A stretch of DNA of 64,000 nt from Longitalea luteola. Lineage in GTDB: Bacteria > Bacteroidota > Bacteroidia > Chitinophagales > Chitinophagaceae. This document shows positions 1 through 8,813 of the stretch, piece after piece. Numbering within the stretch: position 1 is the stretch's first letter; every line of letters begins with the position of its first letter. Position numbers and translations under genes: made by a program. The DNA is taken from positions 62,001 to 126,000 of the forward strand of contig NZ_JAFIQX010000002.1 in NCBI RefSeq assembly GCF_017356035.1, read 5' to 3'. Below the pieces are notes generated by a model. That model did not search any database and was not told the DNA's origin. It saw nothing but the letters and a program-made list of their open reading frames with translations.

Positions 1-184
1 ATTCAATAGGCCTAAATTATAACTCTACCAGAAAAATATGCGATTTACCACCCCATCAATACCACATCATAAATAACATAAACGATTAAAAAACAGCAAC
101 TTTACCCTATTAACACCCCATCTGCCCCCTTTTTCATATTAACCAATTACCTAACTTAGTAGTATAGCGCCTCAATTGCCTGTC

Positions 185-3136
185 ATGAGAAAATTATTGC
201 TTACAATAACCTGCCTCGGTTTTATGCATGGGTTTGCCCAAAACACCATTGCCCTCCCTGAGATCATCAATTATCAGAAACAGGTTTATAATGCCGGTAC
301 ACAGAACTGGAAGATCGCCCAGGACAAAAAAGGCATCATTTACGCCGCCAATGATGAAGGCCTGTTAAGTTTCGACGGAAGTTTCTGGAAAAAATATACG
401 CTGCCAGCCGGCACGGGGGTTCGTTCGCTGGCCATAGGAAACGACGGACGTATTTACATCGGTTCACAGGGTGAGATCGGCTATTTTGAACCAGGCAGGA
501 ATGGAAAGCTGCAATACCGCTCGTTGAACGACCTGATCCCTGAAAATGAAAAAGATTTTACCGATATCTGGGACGTGGTGCCGGTTGGAAATGAGGTTTT
601 TTTCCGTTCTTACCGTAAGATCTTTCAGTTGCAAAACGACAAGATCACCGTGTATGGAAACCCGGCCTGGAGCTTTCTGGGTTTGCACCAACATAAACTC
701 ATCAGTAAGGCCTGGCAAAAAGGACTCTTGCAGTTTCAAAACGGCACCTGGGTGCCCTTTTCCAAACCTAATTTCTTCCCCGAGAAAGCTGAGATCACTG
801 CCATTGTGCCGCTGACAGGCGACAGTTCGCTGTTGCTTACGAAACACCATGGTTCTTATATCTTGCACGGAGAAGAGATCACACCTTTTAACACGCCTGA
901 TATGCGGCTGATCAATGAAAAGAACCCATACAGTGCAGCCGTGATCGATCAAAACCAGATCGCCATCATTACCAACCTGGCCGGCTGTTTCGTTATTAAC
1001 AATAAGGGAGAACTGATACAGCGGCTTTCCAAGGTTGACGGACTTCAAAGCAACAATATCCTGAGCGTTTTTATTGACCGGAAGAAAAACATCTGGCTGG
1101 GGCTCGACAACGGTATTGATTTCGTGGCCTACAATAATGCCATCAAACATATTTATCCCGATTACCAGGAACACAGCGCCGGCAAAGCAGCCATCATTTT
1201 CAGGAACAACTTATATATAGGAACTTCCAATGGTGTTTACCAGTCGGCCCTGGCAGACCAAACCGATATCGGCCTGATCAAAAGCAAATTTGAATTGATT
1301 CCCGGGCCCAAAGGGCAGGTGTGGAACCTGTCGGAATTGAATGGCCAGCTGGTCATGGGGCATAACGATGGCTTTTTTGTGATCGAGAACAAGTCGACCC
1401 GTATGATCGACAGCAGCTCAGGCTTCTGGACGTTCATGCCACTCAGTAATGTAACGCCATCACCAGTGGTGATTGCCGGCACCTATAACGGATTGAATTT
1501 TTACAACTATGAAAAAGGCCGCTTCATCAATCCCGAAATTCATTCGCATTTTGAGTCTGCGCGCTTTGTGGCGCTTGACAATACCATTGCCTGGGCGGCG
1601 CATCCCTATAAAGGTTTATACAAAATATCGCTGAACGGCGGCGTCAATCCTACATACACTGCCTATAAAGACACCAAAGGCATAGTTTCCCATAACAATA
1701 ACCACATATTCAAGATCAAAAGCCGCGTTGTGCTGTCGAATGACAAAGGGATATTTGAATACAATGCGAAAACGGGGGACTTTGAACCTTCTGCTTTTCT
1801 GAAAAAGATCCTACCTGATGTGCCTATCAGGTACATGAAAGAAGATAACAATGGCAATATCTGGTTTGTACACGACCGCCATCTCGGCGTTTCGGACCTG
1901 AGTGGTAAACAGCCGCGCATCATTTATTTTCCGGAGTTGAATAACCGTATCATCGGGAATGGACTGGAATTTATTTATCCTTACAACAGCCATAATATTT
2001 TTATAGCAGCCGAAGAAGGCTTTTATCTCATCGATTATGATCAATACAAACAATTCAAAGAAGAGATCCCCATACAGATAAGCGATGTGCGTATTGTTAA
2101 TAAAAATGACAGTACCATCTTCGGCGGTTATTTTAATAAAGAAACCGAGCAACAGCAATTGATGAACGAAGAAGTTCCCAAAATTCAATATGCATGGAAC
2201 TCAATACATTTTGATTATGCGTCGCCCTTGTATGGCAAACAATCGAGTATTGAATATTCCTATTATCTGGAAGACTTTGATAATGGCTGGTCTGCCTGGT
2301 CAAAGAAGAATGAGAAAGATTATACTTACCTGTCACCCGGGACCTACACATTCAGGGTAAAAGCAAGAACACATGAAGGGAAGGAATCAGTAGTAGCGGC
2401 TTACCGGTTCACCATTCTGGCGCCCTGGTACCGAACTTCCTGGGCTTATGCGGTGTATACGATACTGGCTATGTTATTTATTTATGCTATTTATAAATGG
2501 CAAAAGAAAAAGTTCATTACTCAGCAACAAAGGCATGACGAAGAGCGCAAGCGTATGGCATACCTGCACCAACTGGAAATAGAAAAGCACCAGGAAGAGC
2601 AAAAGCAACTGATGTACCTGCACCAGCTGGAGCTGGAACGCAATGAAAAAGAGATCATCCGCTTACAGAATGAAAAACTGCAATCGGAAATACAGGTAAA
2701 AAACACAGAATTGGCTTCTACCACGTTTAACCTCGTGCAGAAAGGCGAAATGCTGATGAAAGTGAAAGAGGAATTCGTGCGCATGAAAAAATCGAGTGAA
2801 ATAGATAAGGATACCGATGATTATAAAAAGATCCTGCGCATGCTGGGTGATGATAAAATGAAGAAGAACTGGGAGCAATTTGCCATGCACTTCGACAAGG
2901 TGCACAGCAATTTCCTGGTCTCTTTAAAAAATACCTACCCTTACCTCACCGCCAGTGATCTGAAGCTGTGTGCTTATTTGCGACTTAACCTTACCAGTAA
3001 GGAAATTGCGCAGATCATGAACATTACCATTAAAGGCGTTGAACTGGGCCGTCACCGGCTGCGGAAAAAATTAGGCATTCAGCCCGATGTGAACCTCGTC
3101 AATTTTTTGTTGAATTTCCATTCTGAGATACATTAA
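185..3136 (+). CDS. Periplasmic propeller/Y_Y_Y sensor with LuxR-type HTH
   Basis: A one-protein signalling chain typical of Bacteroidota. An N-terminal signal peptide (MRKLLLTITCLGF) is followed by about 700 residues of repeats resembling the two-component regulator propeller (for example GLLSFDG, NIWLGLDNGID, GNIWFVHDRH). A Y_Y_Y domain follows (FDNGWSAWS, LSPGTYTFRVKAR), then one membrane segment (about residues 755-775), a long coiled coil with a near-duplicated block (two copies of YLHQLE), and a C-terminal LuxR-like helix-turn-helix (LTSKEIAQIMNITIKGVE). It probably senses a periplasmic ligand and regulates transcription directly; there is no kinase domain. I start at the ATG at 185 because the TTG at 176 would put residues ahead of a clean signal peptide. 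The ligand cannot be read from sequence. Confidence 0.88.
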   Translation: MRKLLLTITCLGFMHGFAQNTIALPEIINYQKQVYNAGTQNWKIAQDKKGIIYAANDEGLLSFDGSFWKKYTLPAGTGVRSLAIGNDGRIYIGSQGEIGYFEPGRNGKLQYRSLNDLIPENEKDFTDIWDVVPVGNEVFFRSYRKIFQLQNDKITVYGNPAWSFLGLHQHKLISKAWQKGLLQFQNGTWVPFSKPNFFPEKAEITAIVPLTGDSSLLLTKHHGSYILHGEEITPFNTPDMRLINEKNPYSAAVIDQNQIAIITNLAGCFVINNKGELIQRLSKVDGLQSNNILSVFIDRKKNIWLGLDNGIDFVAYNNAIKHIYPDYQEHSAGKAAIIFRNNLYIGTSNGVYQSALADQTDIGLIKSKFELIPGPKGQVWNLSELNGQLVMGHNDGFFVIENKSTRMIDSSSGFWTFMPLSNVTPSPVVIAGTYNGLNFYNYEKGRFINPEIHSHFESARFVALDNTIAWAAHPYKGLYKISLNGGVNPTYTAYKDTKGIVSHNNNHIFKIKSRVVLSNDKGIFEYNAKTGDFEPSAFLKKILPDVPIRYMKEDNNGNIWFVHDRHLGVSDLSGKQPRIIYFPELNNRIIGNGLEFIYPYNSHNIFIAAEEGFYLIDYDQYKQFKEEIPIQISDVRIVNKNDSTIFGGYFNKETEQQQLMNEEVPKIQYAWNSIHFDYASPLYGKQSSIEYSYYLEDFDNGWSAWSKKNEKDYTYLSPGTYTFRVKARTHEGKESVVAAYRFTILAPWYRTSWAYAVYTILAMLFIYAIYKWQKKKFITQQQRHDEERKRMAYLHQLEIEKHQEEQKQLMYLHQLELERNEKEIIRLQNEKLQSEIQVKNTELASTTFNLVQKGEMLMKVKEEFVRMKKSSEIDKDTDDYKKILRMLGDDKMKKNWEQFAMHFDKVHSNFLVSLKNTYPYLTASDLKLCAYLRLNLTSKEIAQIMNITIKGVELGRHRLRKKLGIQPDVNLVNFLLNFHSEIH

Positions 3137-3150
3137 TTAACGGTTTAAAT

Positions 3151-3177
3151 CGTGCCACGGTCTCAAGCCGTGACACG
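3151..3177. terminator. Bidirectional hairpin terminator
   Basis: The arms CGTGcCACGG and CCGTGaCACG flank a 7-nt loop and are followed by TTCTTTT. The hairpin lies between two convergent genes and can serve both. Confidence 0.65.
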
Positions 3178-3198
3178 TTCTTTTAATCTTTTGCAGGA

Positions 3199-4290
3199 TC
3201 AATTGAACTGATAGACCGCCGGGTAATCAATATATCCTGTATCACCACCCTGGTAAAAAGTATCTGCATTGGGAACGGCCAGTTCAGCATTGTGCCGGAA
3301 TCGTTCCACGAGGTCGGGGTTGGCAATGAAAGGTTTGCCAAAGGCAACCAGGTCAACCAGGTTATTTTGCAAAAGTGCTTCAGCAGAAGCTGCGGTATGA
3401 CCGCCGGCCAGTATCAATAAATTACTAAAGCGATTGCGAACATCCTGTAAAAAGGCATCAGATATGGAAGATCTTCCATTTGTTACCAGGGCCGACAAAT
3501 GTATATACAGGATATCGAGTTTTTGTAATGCATCAATGATATACGTATAGGTCGCCGCTTCTTCATCGTAGGCCGGCAGATCGTTTATATACGCAAAAGG
3601 CGACAATCGCACACCCGTACGCTCTTTGCCGATAGCTGCCACAACGCCTTCCATGATTTCAAGTAGAAAGCGGCTCCTGTTTTCTATACTTCCGCCGTAT
3701 TCATCTGTTCTCCGATTGGTGTGGGGATTAAGAAATTGTTCAGGCAAAAAGCCATGGGCGCCGTGGATCTCCACTCCATCGAAACCTGCTTCAATGGCGC
3801 TGATCGCAGCCTGGATATGCGCTTCCACCATAGCTTTAGCACCTGCTGTTGATAACGCTTCAGGAACCGGCAGCGGCACATGTACATCACCGGGGATACG
3901 AATAACACCATCGGCCTGTACGGCAGAAGGGGCCACAATCGGCGCATTCCCTTCATTATTCAGCGGGTGGCCAATGCGACCGGCATGCACTAACTGCATA
4001 AATATTTTACCGCCTTTAGCATGAACTGCGTCAGCCACTTTCTTCCAGGCTGCTTTTTGTTCTTCATTATATATACCGGGCACCTGTAAATAGCCGATAC
4101 CGTTGGGGGCCACCGCCGTATTATCGGTTATTATCAAACCGGCGCTTGCCCGTTGCGCAAAATAAAGCTGGGTAGACGGCCCGGGTACGCCATTGACAGC
4201 ACGGCGGCGGCTCATAGGCGCCATTACTACCCGGTTATTCAAGGTGAGCGTATCTGTTACTAATGGGGATAATAATTTTTTCGTTTGCAT
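3199..4290 (-). CDS. Old Yellow Enzyme family alkene reductase (NemA-like)
   Basis: FMN-dependent NAD(P)H:flavin oxidoreductase expected to reduce activated C=C bonds or nitro compounds in the cytoplasm. The 363-residue length is normal for the family. The N-terminus (LSPLVTDTLTLNNRVVMAPM) is the usual first strand of the TIM barrel. The catalytic pair is H176/H179 in IHGAHGFLPEQFLNP, followed by the N-R-D-YGGS-ENR-R signature and a late FGKPFIANPDL FMN-phosphate segment. It stands alone. A TAATTTTG box lies 19 nt before the ATG. Substrate is not predictable; xenobiotic or electrophile detoxification is the usual assignment. Confidence 0.92.
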   Translation of the reverse strand: MQTKKLLSPLVTDTLTLNNRVVMAPMSRRRAVNGVPGPSTQLYFAQRASAGLIITDNTAVAPNGIGYLQVPGIYNEEQKAAWKKVADAVHAKGGKIFMQLVHAGRIGHPLNNEGNAPIVAPSAVQADGVIRIPGDVHVPLPVPEALSTAGAKAMVEAHIQAAISAIEAGFDGVEIHGAHGFLPEQFLNPHTNRRTDEYGGSIENRSRFLLEIMEGVVAAIGKERTGVRLSPFAYINDLPAYDEEAATYTYIIDALQKLDILYIHLSALVTNGRSSISDAFLQDVRNRFSNLLILAGGHTAASAEALLQNNLVDLVAFGKPFIANPDLVERFRHNAELAVPNADTFYQGGDTGYIDYPAVYQFN

Positions 4291-4309
4291 GACTGATCGT
4301 ATTTGACAA

Positions 4310-4317
4310 CAAAATTA
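4310..4317 (-). promoter_or_regulatory. Candidate -7 box of the Old Yellow Enzyme gene
   Basis: TAATTTTG on the minus strand matches TAnnTTTG, 19 nt before the ATG at 4290. No TTG is found at the expected -33 distance, so support is partial. Confidence 0.35.
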
Positions 4318-4527
4318 TCAGTCAGCGTTACGGCGGAACAGTGACAAAAAAAGGTTTGTTCTGTACAATTAAAGGTTGATCATGGCCTTAACATTTCTTT
4401 ATCATTAGGTGGGTTGGCGCTTTCTGTGGTATCCAAGCAGACTCACAACGCCTGTACATTTTCTGACTGCCGGTGAAACGGCGTTCATGTGGCTCCCGTT
4501 GCAGCCGGCCGGATTGCGAAAATAACA

Positions 4528-5070
4528 TTATTCAAAAAGATTAATAGTAGTCTTCATTTGCCTGATGCGCTTCACCCATACGCCTGCCAGTAAAACCAGT
4601 TGAACAGCCGTTATAGCAACCACGCCAGCCAAAAACCAGCTTTTTGGCGTATTAAAGGTAATTACCGATGTAAAGAATAGCAGCAAACAAGCTGCTGATA
4701 AAATCCTCCCGCTAATTGACAATAGAGCATAGGTTTTCATTTTCGCCAGTTGATGCTGCAGCGATTGTTTTAGGTTTTCGCCGTAGATGGAACGCTTAGC
4801 CATTATATACCCAAAAATGTTATGCAGAATAACCAATAACATAGCGGTTACCAGCAACACGTTGGCATAAACCGGTTTACGGCCGCCATCAAAAAAATCA
4901 TAGTACACGAACAGGAAAGCAGTAAAGGCAATGGTTTCAATGATCAATTGTTTTCGAACGCGCTTCAATACCGGATGTTTATTTTCTTTAATCATAGCAC
5001 GTAGTTCTGCATTCGGTTTTTGACCGCCCGGCATTTGCTGCCAGGCCGAATGTAAAGCATCTCCTTCCAT
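4528..5070 (-). CDS. Membrane protein co-transcribed with ECF sigma factor
   Basis: A 180-residue protein with a soluble N-terminus (about 45 residues, containing AWQQMPGG) and four predicted membrane helices (about 45-60, 67-88, 117-140, 145-167). It starts 2 bp after the sigma factor stop codon, so the two are almost certainly translated together. Position suggests a regulator or anti-sigma factor, but I see no classical zinc anti-sigma motif. Function is inferred from context only. Confidence 0.75.
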   Translation of the reverse strand: MEGDALHSAWQQMPGGQKPNAELRAMIKENKHPVLKRVRKQLIIETIAFTAFLFVYYDFFDGGRKPVYANVLLVTAMLLVILHNIFGYIMAKRSIYGENLKQSLQHQLAKMKTYALLSISGRILSAACLLLFFTSVITFNTPKSWFLAGVVAITAVQLVLLAGVWVKRIRQMKTTINLFE

Positions 5071-5072
5071 GA

Positions 5073-5543
5073 TTATTTTTTTAAAAGTTGTTGAATTTTA
5101 GATTTTATACGGTTTAGTCGAACCCCTACGTTCGATTCACTGATGCCAACGATCTCAGCGATCTCCTGGTAACTTAGGTCTTCGAGGTACAGGGTGATCA
5201 GCGCTTTGTCGGCATCGTTCAGTTGTTTAAGTGCCCTGAAAAATTGTTCTCTATTTTCATCTGGCTGTGCCTGATTTTCCGCACTATCGGGCACGGCTGG
5301 CATGTACCGGATATCGGGTTTCTTTTTGCGATAAACTGCAATGGCGGTACTGAGGGCCACGCGATACATCCAGGAACTGAATTTTGCCTCGCCCCTGAAC
5401 TGTGGAACAGACTTCCAAAGCTTAAAAATGACCTCCTGGAACAGGTCTTCCTGGTCTTGTGGAGAATCGCGGTACAGTCTGCATATTTTATGAATAATGC
5501 CCTGGTGTTGATTTACCAATGCTAAAAATTCCGTTTCATTCAT
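5073..5543 (-). CDS. ECF RNA polymerase sigma factor
   Basis: A 156-residue sigma-70 family protein with region 2 (DLFQEVIFKLWKSVPQF, then FSSWMYRVALSTAI) and region 4 (ALITLYLEDLSYQEIAEIVG followed by SNVGVRLNRIKSKI), with no region 3. It directs core polymerase to a small regulon. It is first in a two-gene unit with the membrane protein just downstream. No obvious autoregulatory promoter can be read upstream. Confidence 0.93.
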   Translation of the reverse strand: MNETEFLALVNQHQGIIHKICRLYRDSPQDQEDLFQEVIFKLWKSVPQFRGEAKFSSWMYRVALSTAIAVYRKKKPDIRYMPAVPDSAENQAQPDENREQFFRALKQLNDADKALITLYLEDLSYQEIAEIVGISESNVGVRLNRIKSKIQQLLKK

Positions 5544-5860
5544 TGTTTGAATAGGTGCTGCGAATTATGAATTTTAATGGTTAGTTGCGTCAAGCGAAAG
5601 AAACTTACAGAAATTTAGGAAAAAATCTAACCGCTCAAAACGCAAAACCTCGAACGAATAATCAGCCAAAGCTTTTAATCCGCCGCCTTGCGTGTCATGG
5701 CTTGAATCTTATACGCTGCCCAGGGCTTACACCGCTGAACTTTCGCATATGTGACACATTAATAGATAACATTATCATGGTATTATGCAAAATCTGTTTT
5801 AAATAAATCAGCCGGCTTGCCGTTTATTGAGAATTTATTAATTTTGCTGCGTATTTCTGA
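5544..5860. other. Divergent intergenic region
   Basis: About 317 bp between the divergent sigma-factor and phosphatase genes. Apart from the phosphatase promoter at 5817-5846 I see no supported gene or structure; a 73-codon open frame inside lacks a start context or recognisable protein character. Confidence 0.5.
5817..5846 (+). promoter_or_regulatory. Bacteroidota-type promoter of the PP2C-like gene
   Basis: TTG at 5817-5819, a 19-nt spacer and TAATTTTG at 5839-5846 match the Bacteroidota TTG/TAnnTTTG consensus. The start codon at 5861 would leave a leader of only about 8-10 nt. Confidence 0.6.
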
Positions 5861-6595
5861 ATGAGGATTTATACTACGCTACAAATCGGTGAGCTTCACA
5901 CCAACCATTGCGAAGACTATTTAATCACTACAGAAATCGGCAAAAACAGGCTCCTGTGTGCTGTAATGGACGGTTGTACAATGGGAACTGATAGCTGCTT
6001 CGCTGCTATTTTAACGGGTAAATTGCTTAGAAAAATTTCCAAAGAGTATAGCTATAAAGAATTCTATTCCAAAGAATCAACCGGCTTACAGGAAACTCTG
6101 CAAAACATTAACAGGCAGTTATTCCAGGAATTGCGCAGTGCAAAGAATATACTTCAGTTAGAAAGGGATGAAGTGTTGAACACGTTGTTGATGGGCGTTA
6201 TTGATATTAGCAACCGTGCCGGTGAGTTTATTTGCATCGGCGACGGACTGGTGTGTATTGATCAACAGCTTTATGAGTATGAACAGGATAATAAACCAGA
6301 TTACCTGGGTTATCATCTACATGAAGAATTTGATAGTTGGTACGCCAAACAACAACAAAGGATCTCTGCGCAGGATATTCACGACTTTAGCCTTGCAACT
6401 GATGGTATATTTACTTTTAAAAAATTTGACAACAAAACATATGCAGGCCCAGGCAATGTTATAGAATTTCTGTTGGTAGATGTCGAAGAAAGCAATCACA
6501 GCAATATGTTGAACAGGAAACTGCTCGACATTCAAACCAACTGGGGATTAAAGCCAGGTGATGACCTGGCGATCATTAGAATACGATTTAATTAA
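5861..6595 (+). CDS. PP2C-like Ser/Thr phosphatase
   Basis: A 244-residue protein with the PP2C metal-binding pattern: NHCED (D19), VMDGCTMGTD (D37), SLATDGIF (D181) and GDDLAIIRIRF (D235). These correspond to motifs 1, 2, 8 and 11 of PPM phosphatases, so metal-dependent dephosphorylation of Ser/Thr is likely. There is no signal peptide or membrane segment. A DEDDh exonuclease gene begins 14 bp downstream and is probably co-transcribed. The gene looks more AT-rich than its neighbours, a possible sign of transfer. Family membership is moderately sure; the target protein is unknown. Confidence 0.75.
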   Translation: MRIYTTLQIGELHTNHCEDYLITTEIGKNRLLCAVMDGCTMGTDSCFAAILTGKLLRKISKEYSYKEFYSKESTGLQETLQNINRQLFQELRSAKNILQLERDEVLNTLLMGVIDISNRAGEFICIGDGLVCIDQQLYEYEQDNKPDYLGYHLHEEFDSWYAKQQQRISAQDIHDFSLATDGIFTFKKFDNKTYAGPGNVIEFLLVDVEESNHSNMLNRKLLDIQTNWGLKPGDDLAIIRIRFN

Positions 6596-6609
6596 ACAAA
6601 AAGAATTTT

Positions 6610-7128
6610 ATGGCATATATAATGGTTGATGTAGAAACGGATGGCCCTATTCCGGGCGATTATTCAATGATCTCTATTGGCGCCGTGCTGGTAGATGATC
6701 ATCTGGATAAGACCTTCTATGGAAAGTGCAAACCTATCTCAGATAAATATATACCTGAAGCATTAGCTGTTTCCGGCTTTACCAGGGAAGAAACGCTGAC
6801 ATTTGATGATGCGGCCTCAGTTATGATTTCCTTTGCCGACTGGATCAAAACAGTGGTGAAAGACAGGCCTGTGTTTATCAGCGACAATAACGGGTTCGAC
6901 TGGATGTTCGTTTGCTGGTACTTTCATCATTTTACCGGCGGCAATCCTTTCGGACATAGCTCACAGAACTTAGGCAGTATGTACAAAGGGCTGGTAAAAG
7001 ACACCTTTCAAAACTTCAAACACCTGCGCAAAACAAAGCACACCCATAACCCGGTTGACGATGCCAAAGGAAATGCCGAAGCGTTATTGACAATGAAGAA
7101 AGAGCATGGATTGAAGATCAAGTTGTGA
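6610..7128 (+). CDS. DEDDh 3'-5' exonuclease/exoribonuclease
   Basis: A 172-residue exonuclease of the RNase T/DnaQ fold. The metal ligands are D7 and E9 (VDVETDG), D97 (DNNGFDWMF) and H146/D151 (HNPVDDAKGN). The NPVDDAKGNAEAL ending resembles the small 3'-5' exoribonuclease-like families of Bacteroidota. It follows the PP2C-like gene by 14 bp and probably shares its promoter. Whether it degrades RNA or DNA cannot be told from sequence. Confidence 0.82.
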   Translation: MAYIMVDVETDGPIPGDYSMISIGAVLVDDHLDKTFYGKCKPISDKYIPEALAVSGFTREETLTFDDAASVMISFADWIKTVVKDRPVFISDNNGFDWMFVCWYFHHFTGGNPFGHSSQNLGSMYKGLVKDTFQNFKHLRKTKHTHNPVDDAKGNAEALLTMKKEHGLKIKL

Positions 7129-7141
7129 GGGGATGCTGTAA

Positions 7142-7489
7142 TTACTTCTTATACAGTTCCACCTTCCGTCCATCCGGGTCTTTGACAATGGCCATAAAAC
7201 CGTAATCAGTCTGCATGGGTTCCGACAAAAAAGATATTTCCTTCTCTTTTAACAATTGAATAGTAGTTTCGAAACCGTTAACAGCAAAGCCCAATCTCAG
7301 ATCTTTATCAGCCTCTGTTTGTCCTTTTGCCAATGGATAAATTTCCAACGTAGTGCTTCCAATTGTCGCCGAGTAATGGTAAGGAGAATTCCCATGCTTA
7401 TGATGGTCGAATGCCAAGCCAAGTAAAGTATAAAATGCTGCCAGTCGAGACATGTCAGTTGTTCGTACAACGAGGAGTCGGAGTTCCAT
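7142..7489 (-). CDS. VOC (glyoxalase/bleomycin-resistance) family protein
   Basis: A 115-residue single vicinal-oxygen-chelate module. It opens with LRLLVVRTTDMSRLAAFYTL, contains TTLEIYPL, and ends with the characteristic KDPDGRKVELYKK. Such proteins act as dimers binding a metal and a small substrate: glyoxalase, dioxygenase or antibiotic sequestration. It is convergent with the exonuclease gene with 13 bp between stops. The substrate is unknown. Confidence 0.85.
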   Translation of the reverse strand: MELRLLVVRTTDMSRLAAFYTLLGLAFDHHKHGNSPYHYSATIGSTTLEIYPLAKGQTEADKDLRLGFAVNGFETTIQLLKEKEISFLSEPMQTDYGFMAIVKDPDGRKVELYKK

Positions 7490-7699
7490 ATAGACAAATC
7501 ACGGATATTTCGATCATTTTTGCAAGTTTTGGCCAGAAAGATCGGCATCCTGTAAAGCGTATAGACAAGCGTAACAACGCTAAAACCGATACACACTTTA
7601 AGCGGCCCCTAAATATCCGGGCCGGTTTATAAAATAATCAAGCCCTCGCTTGCAATTAACGCCAAAAGCGGCTACTTTGGCCCCGCTTTTAAATCATTC

Positions 7700-8467
7700 A
7701 TGATGGCAAAAATCGGACTCGTTTTAAGTGGTGGTGGCGTCAGAGGTTTCGCTCATTTAGGTATGCTGCAGGTGCTGGAAGAATTACAAATTCAACCTGC
7801 TGCCATCTCCGGTGTAAGCGCGGGTGCCATCGTTGGCGCATTGTATGCCGCCGGCCATTCTCCCCAACAGATCCGCGATCTTCTTAAAAAAAATTCGTAC
7901 TTCGGCTGGTCGAGCTTTCTATTGAATAAAGACGGCCTATTTTCCATGAAGGTGCTGCAAAAAGTATTACAGTCCCACCTTACCGATAATAGCTTTGAAA
8001 GTCTTTCCAAAGAACTGTTCATAACCGCCACCGACTATGCCAATAATGAAGCGGTAACTTTCTCAAAAGGCAAACTTATTGAAGCTGTTATTGCTTCAGC
8101 TTCCGTTCCTGTGATCTTTGAACCGGTGCGGTTTGAGGATCGCGTATTGGTCGATGGCGGCCTGTTAAATAACTTTCCGGTTGAACCCCTCGAAAAAAAA
8201 TGCGATGTGCTCATAGGCTGTTATGTGAACAGCATCCCCAAAGGTCTCGGCAATGGCAAACGCATAGGCAAACTGAACATGATCGAAAAATGTTTTCATA
8301 TGGCCATTGCACCTGTTGTTTACAGTAAGGTTGGCAAACTTAACCTGTTTATCGAGCCCGACCTGCATGCTTTTGGTATGTTCGATGTAAATCATGCCGA
8401 TCAAATTTATGAAGCAGGCTACCAGGCTGCCATAAAGTATAAAAACAAACTATTAAGCCTGGCATAG
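7700..8467 (+). CDS. Patatin-like phospholipase
   Basis: A 255-residue patatin/RssA-type hydrolase. The oxyanion loop is SGGGVRGFAHLG (residues 10-21), the nucleophile is S40 in GVSAG, and the Ser-Asp dyad is completed by D152 in VDGGLLNNFPV. No signal peptide is seen, so it probably acts on membrane lipids or acyl esters from the cytoplasm. Two tandem ATGs (7700, 7703) are equally plausible starts. It stands alone. Confidence 0.9.
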   Translation: MMAKIGLVLSGGGVRGFAHLGMLQVLEELQIQPAAISGVSAGAIVGALYAAGHSPQQIRDLLKKNSYFGWSSFLLNKDGLFSMKVLQKVLQSHLTDNSFESLSKELFITATDYANNEAVTFSKGKLIEAVIASASVPVIFEPVRFEDRVLVDGGLLNNFPVEPLEKKCDVLIGCYVNSIPKGLGNGKRIGKLNMIEKCFHMAIAPVVYSKVGKLNLFIEPDLHAFGMFDVNHADQIYEAGYQAAIKYKNKLLSLA

Positions 8468-8813
8468 TAAATACTCTTATCATTAACTGCAACCCATTTC
8501 TTTTTTCTTAAAACGCTAACCGGCAACTGCTTATCAAGGCAGTATTCCCAGTTGACTTATGTCAATAAACTAACGGTTAAAGGGTATAATCCACGCAGTA
8601 CGCTCATTTCAGAATAACTTAGTACAACAAGAAAGTTGCATTTTTAAAAAATTGTGGTAAATTATATAAGGGTTAACTCATACCCTTTGTTTTTGCCTGT
8701 GAATAATTTATTTCACCTTTCGTTTTATTAGAAGGGCTTCTTTAATCCTCCCTGCACTAATCACTTAACCAATATAACTGAATGAAATATTAACCTTTAA
8801 ACGCTTTCCATAT
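8468..8813 (+). other. AT-rich intergenic region before the FIST gene
   Basis: About 346 bp. I see no gene, strong hairpin or exact TAnnTTTG promoter; a TACCCTTTG near 8690 is one base too long to match the consensus. Confidence 0.4.

Noticed and set aside
464-1174. Long minus-strand frame inside the propeller sensor gene
   Set aside because: It lies wholly within a well-supported gene on the other strand and encodes no recognisable protein; a shadow frame.
5585-5806. 73-codon frame between the sigma factor and phosphatase
   Set aside because: No ribosome-binding or promoter context and no protein-like sequence; the stretch is better explained as spacer.
7690-7699. TACTTTGG as the patatin gene's promoter box
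   Set aside because: One base short of TAnnTTTG and without a matching TTG, so not listed.
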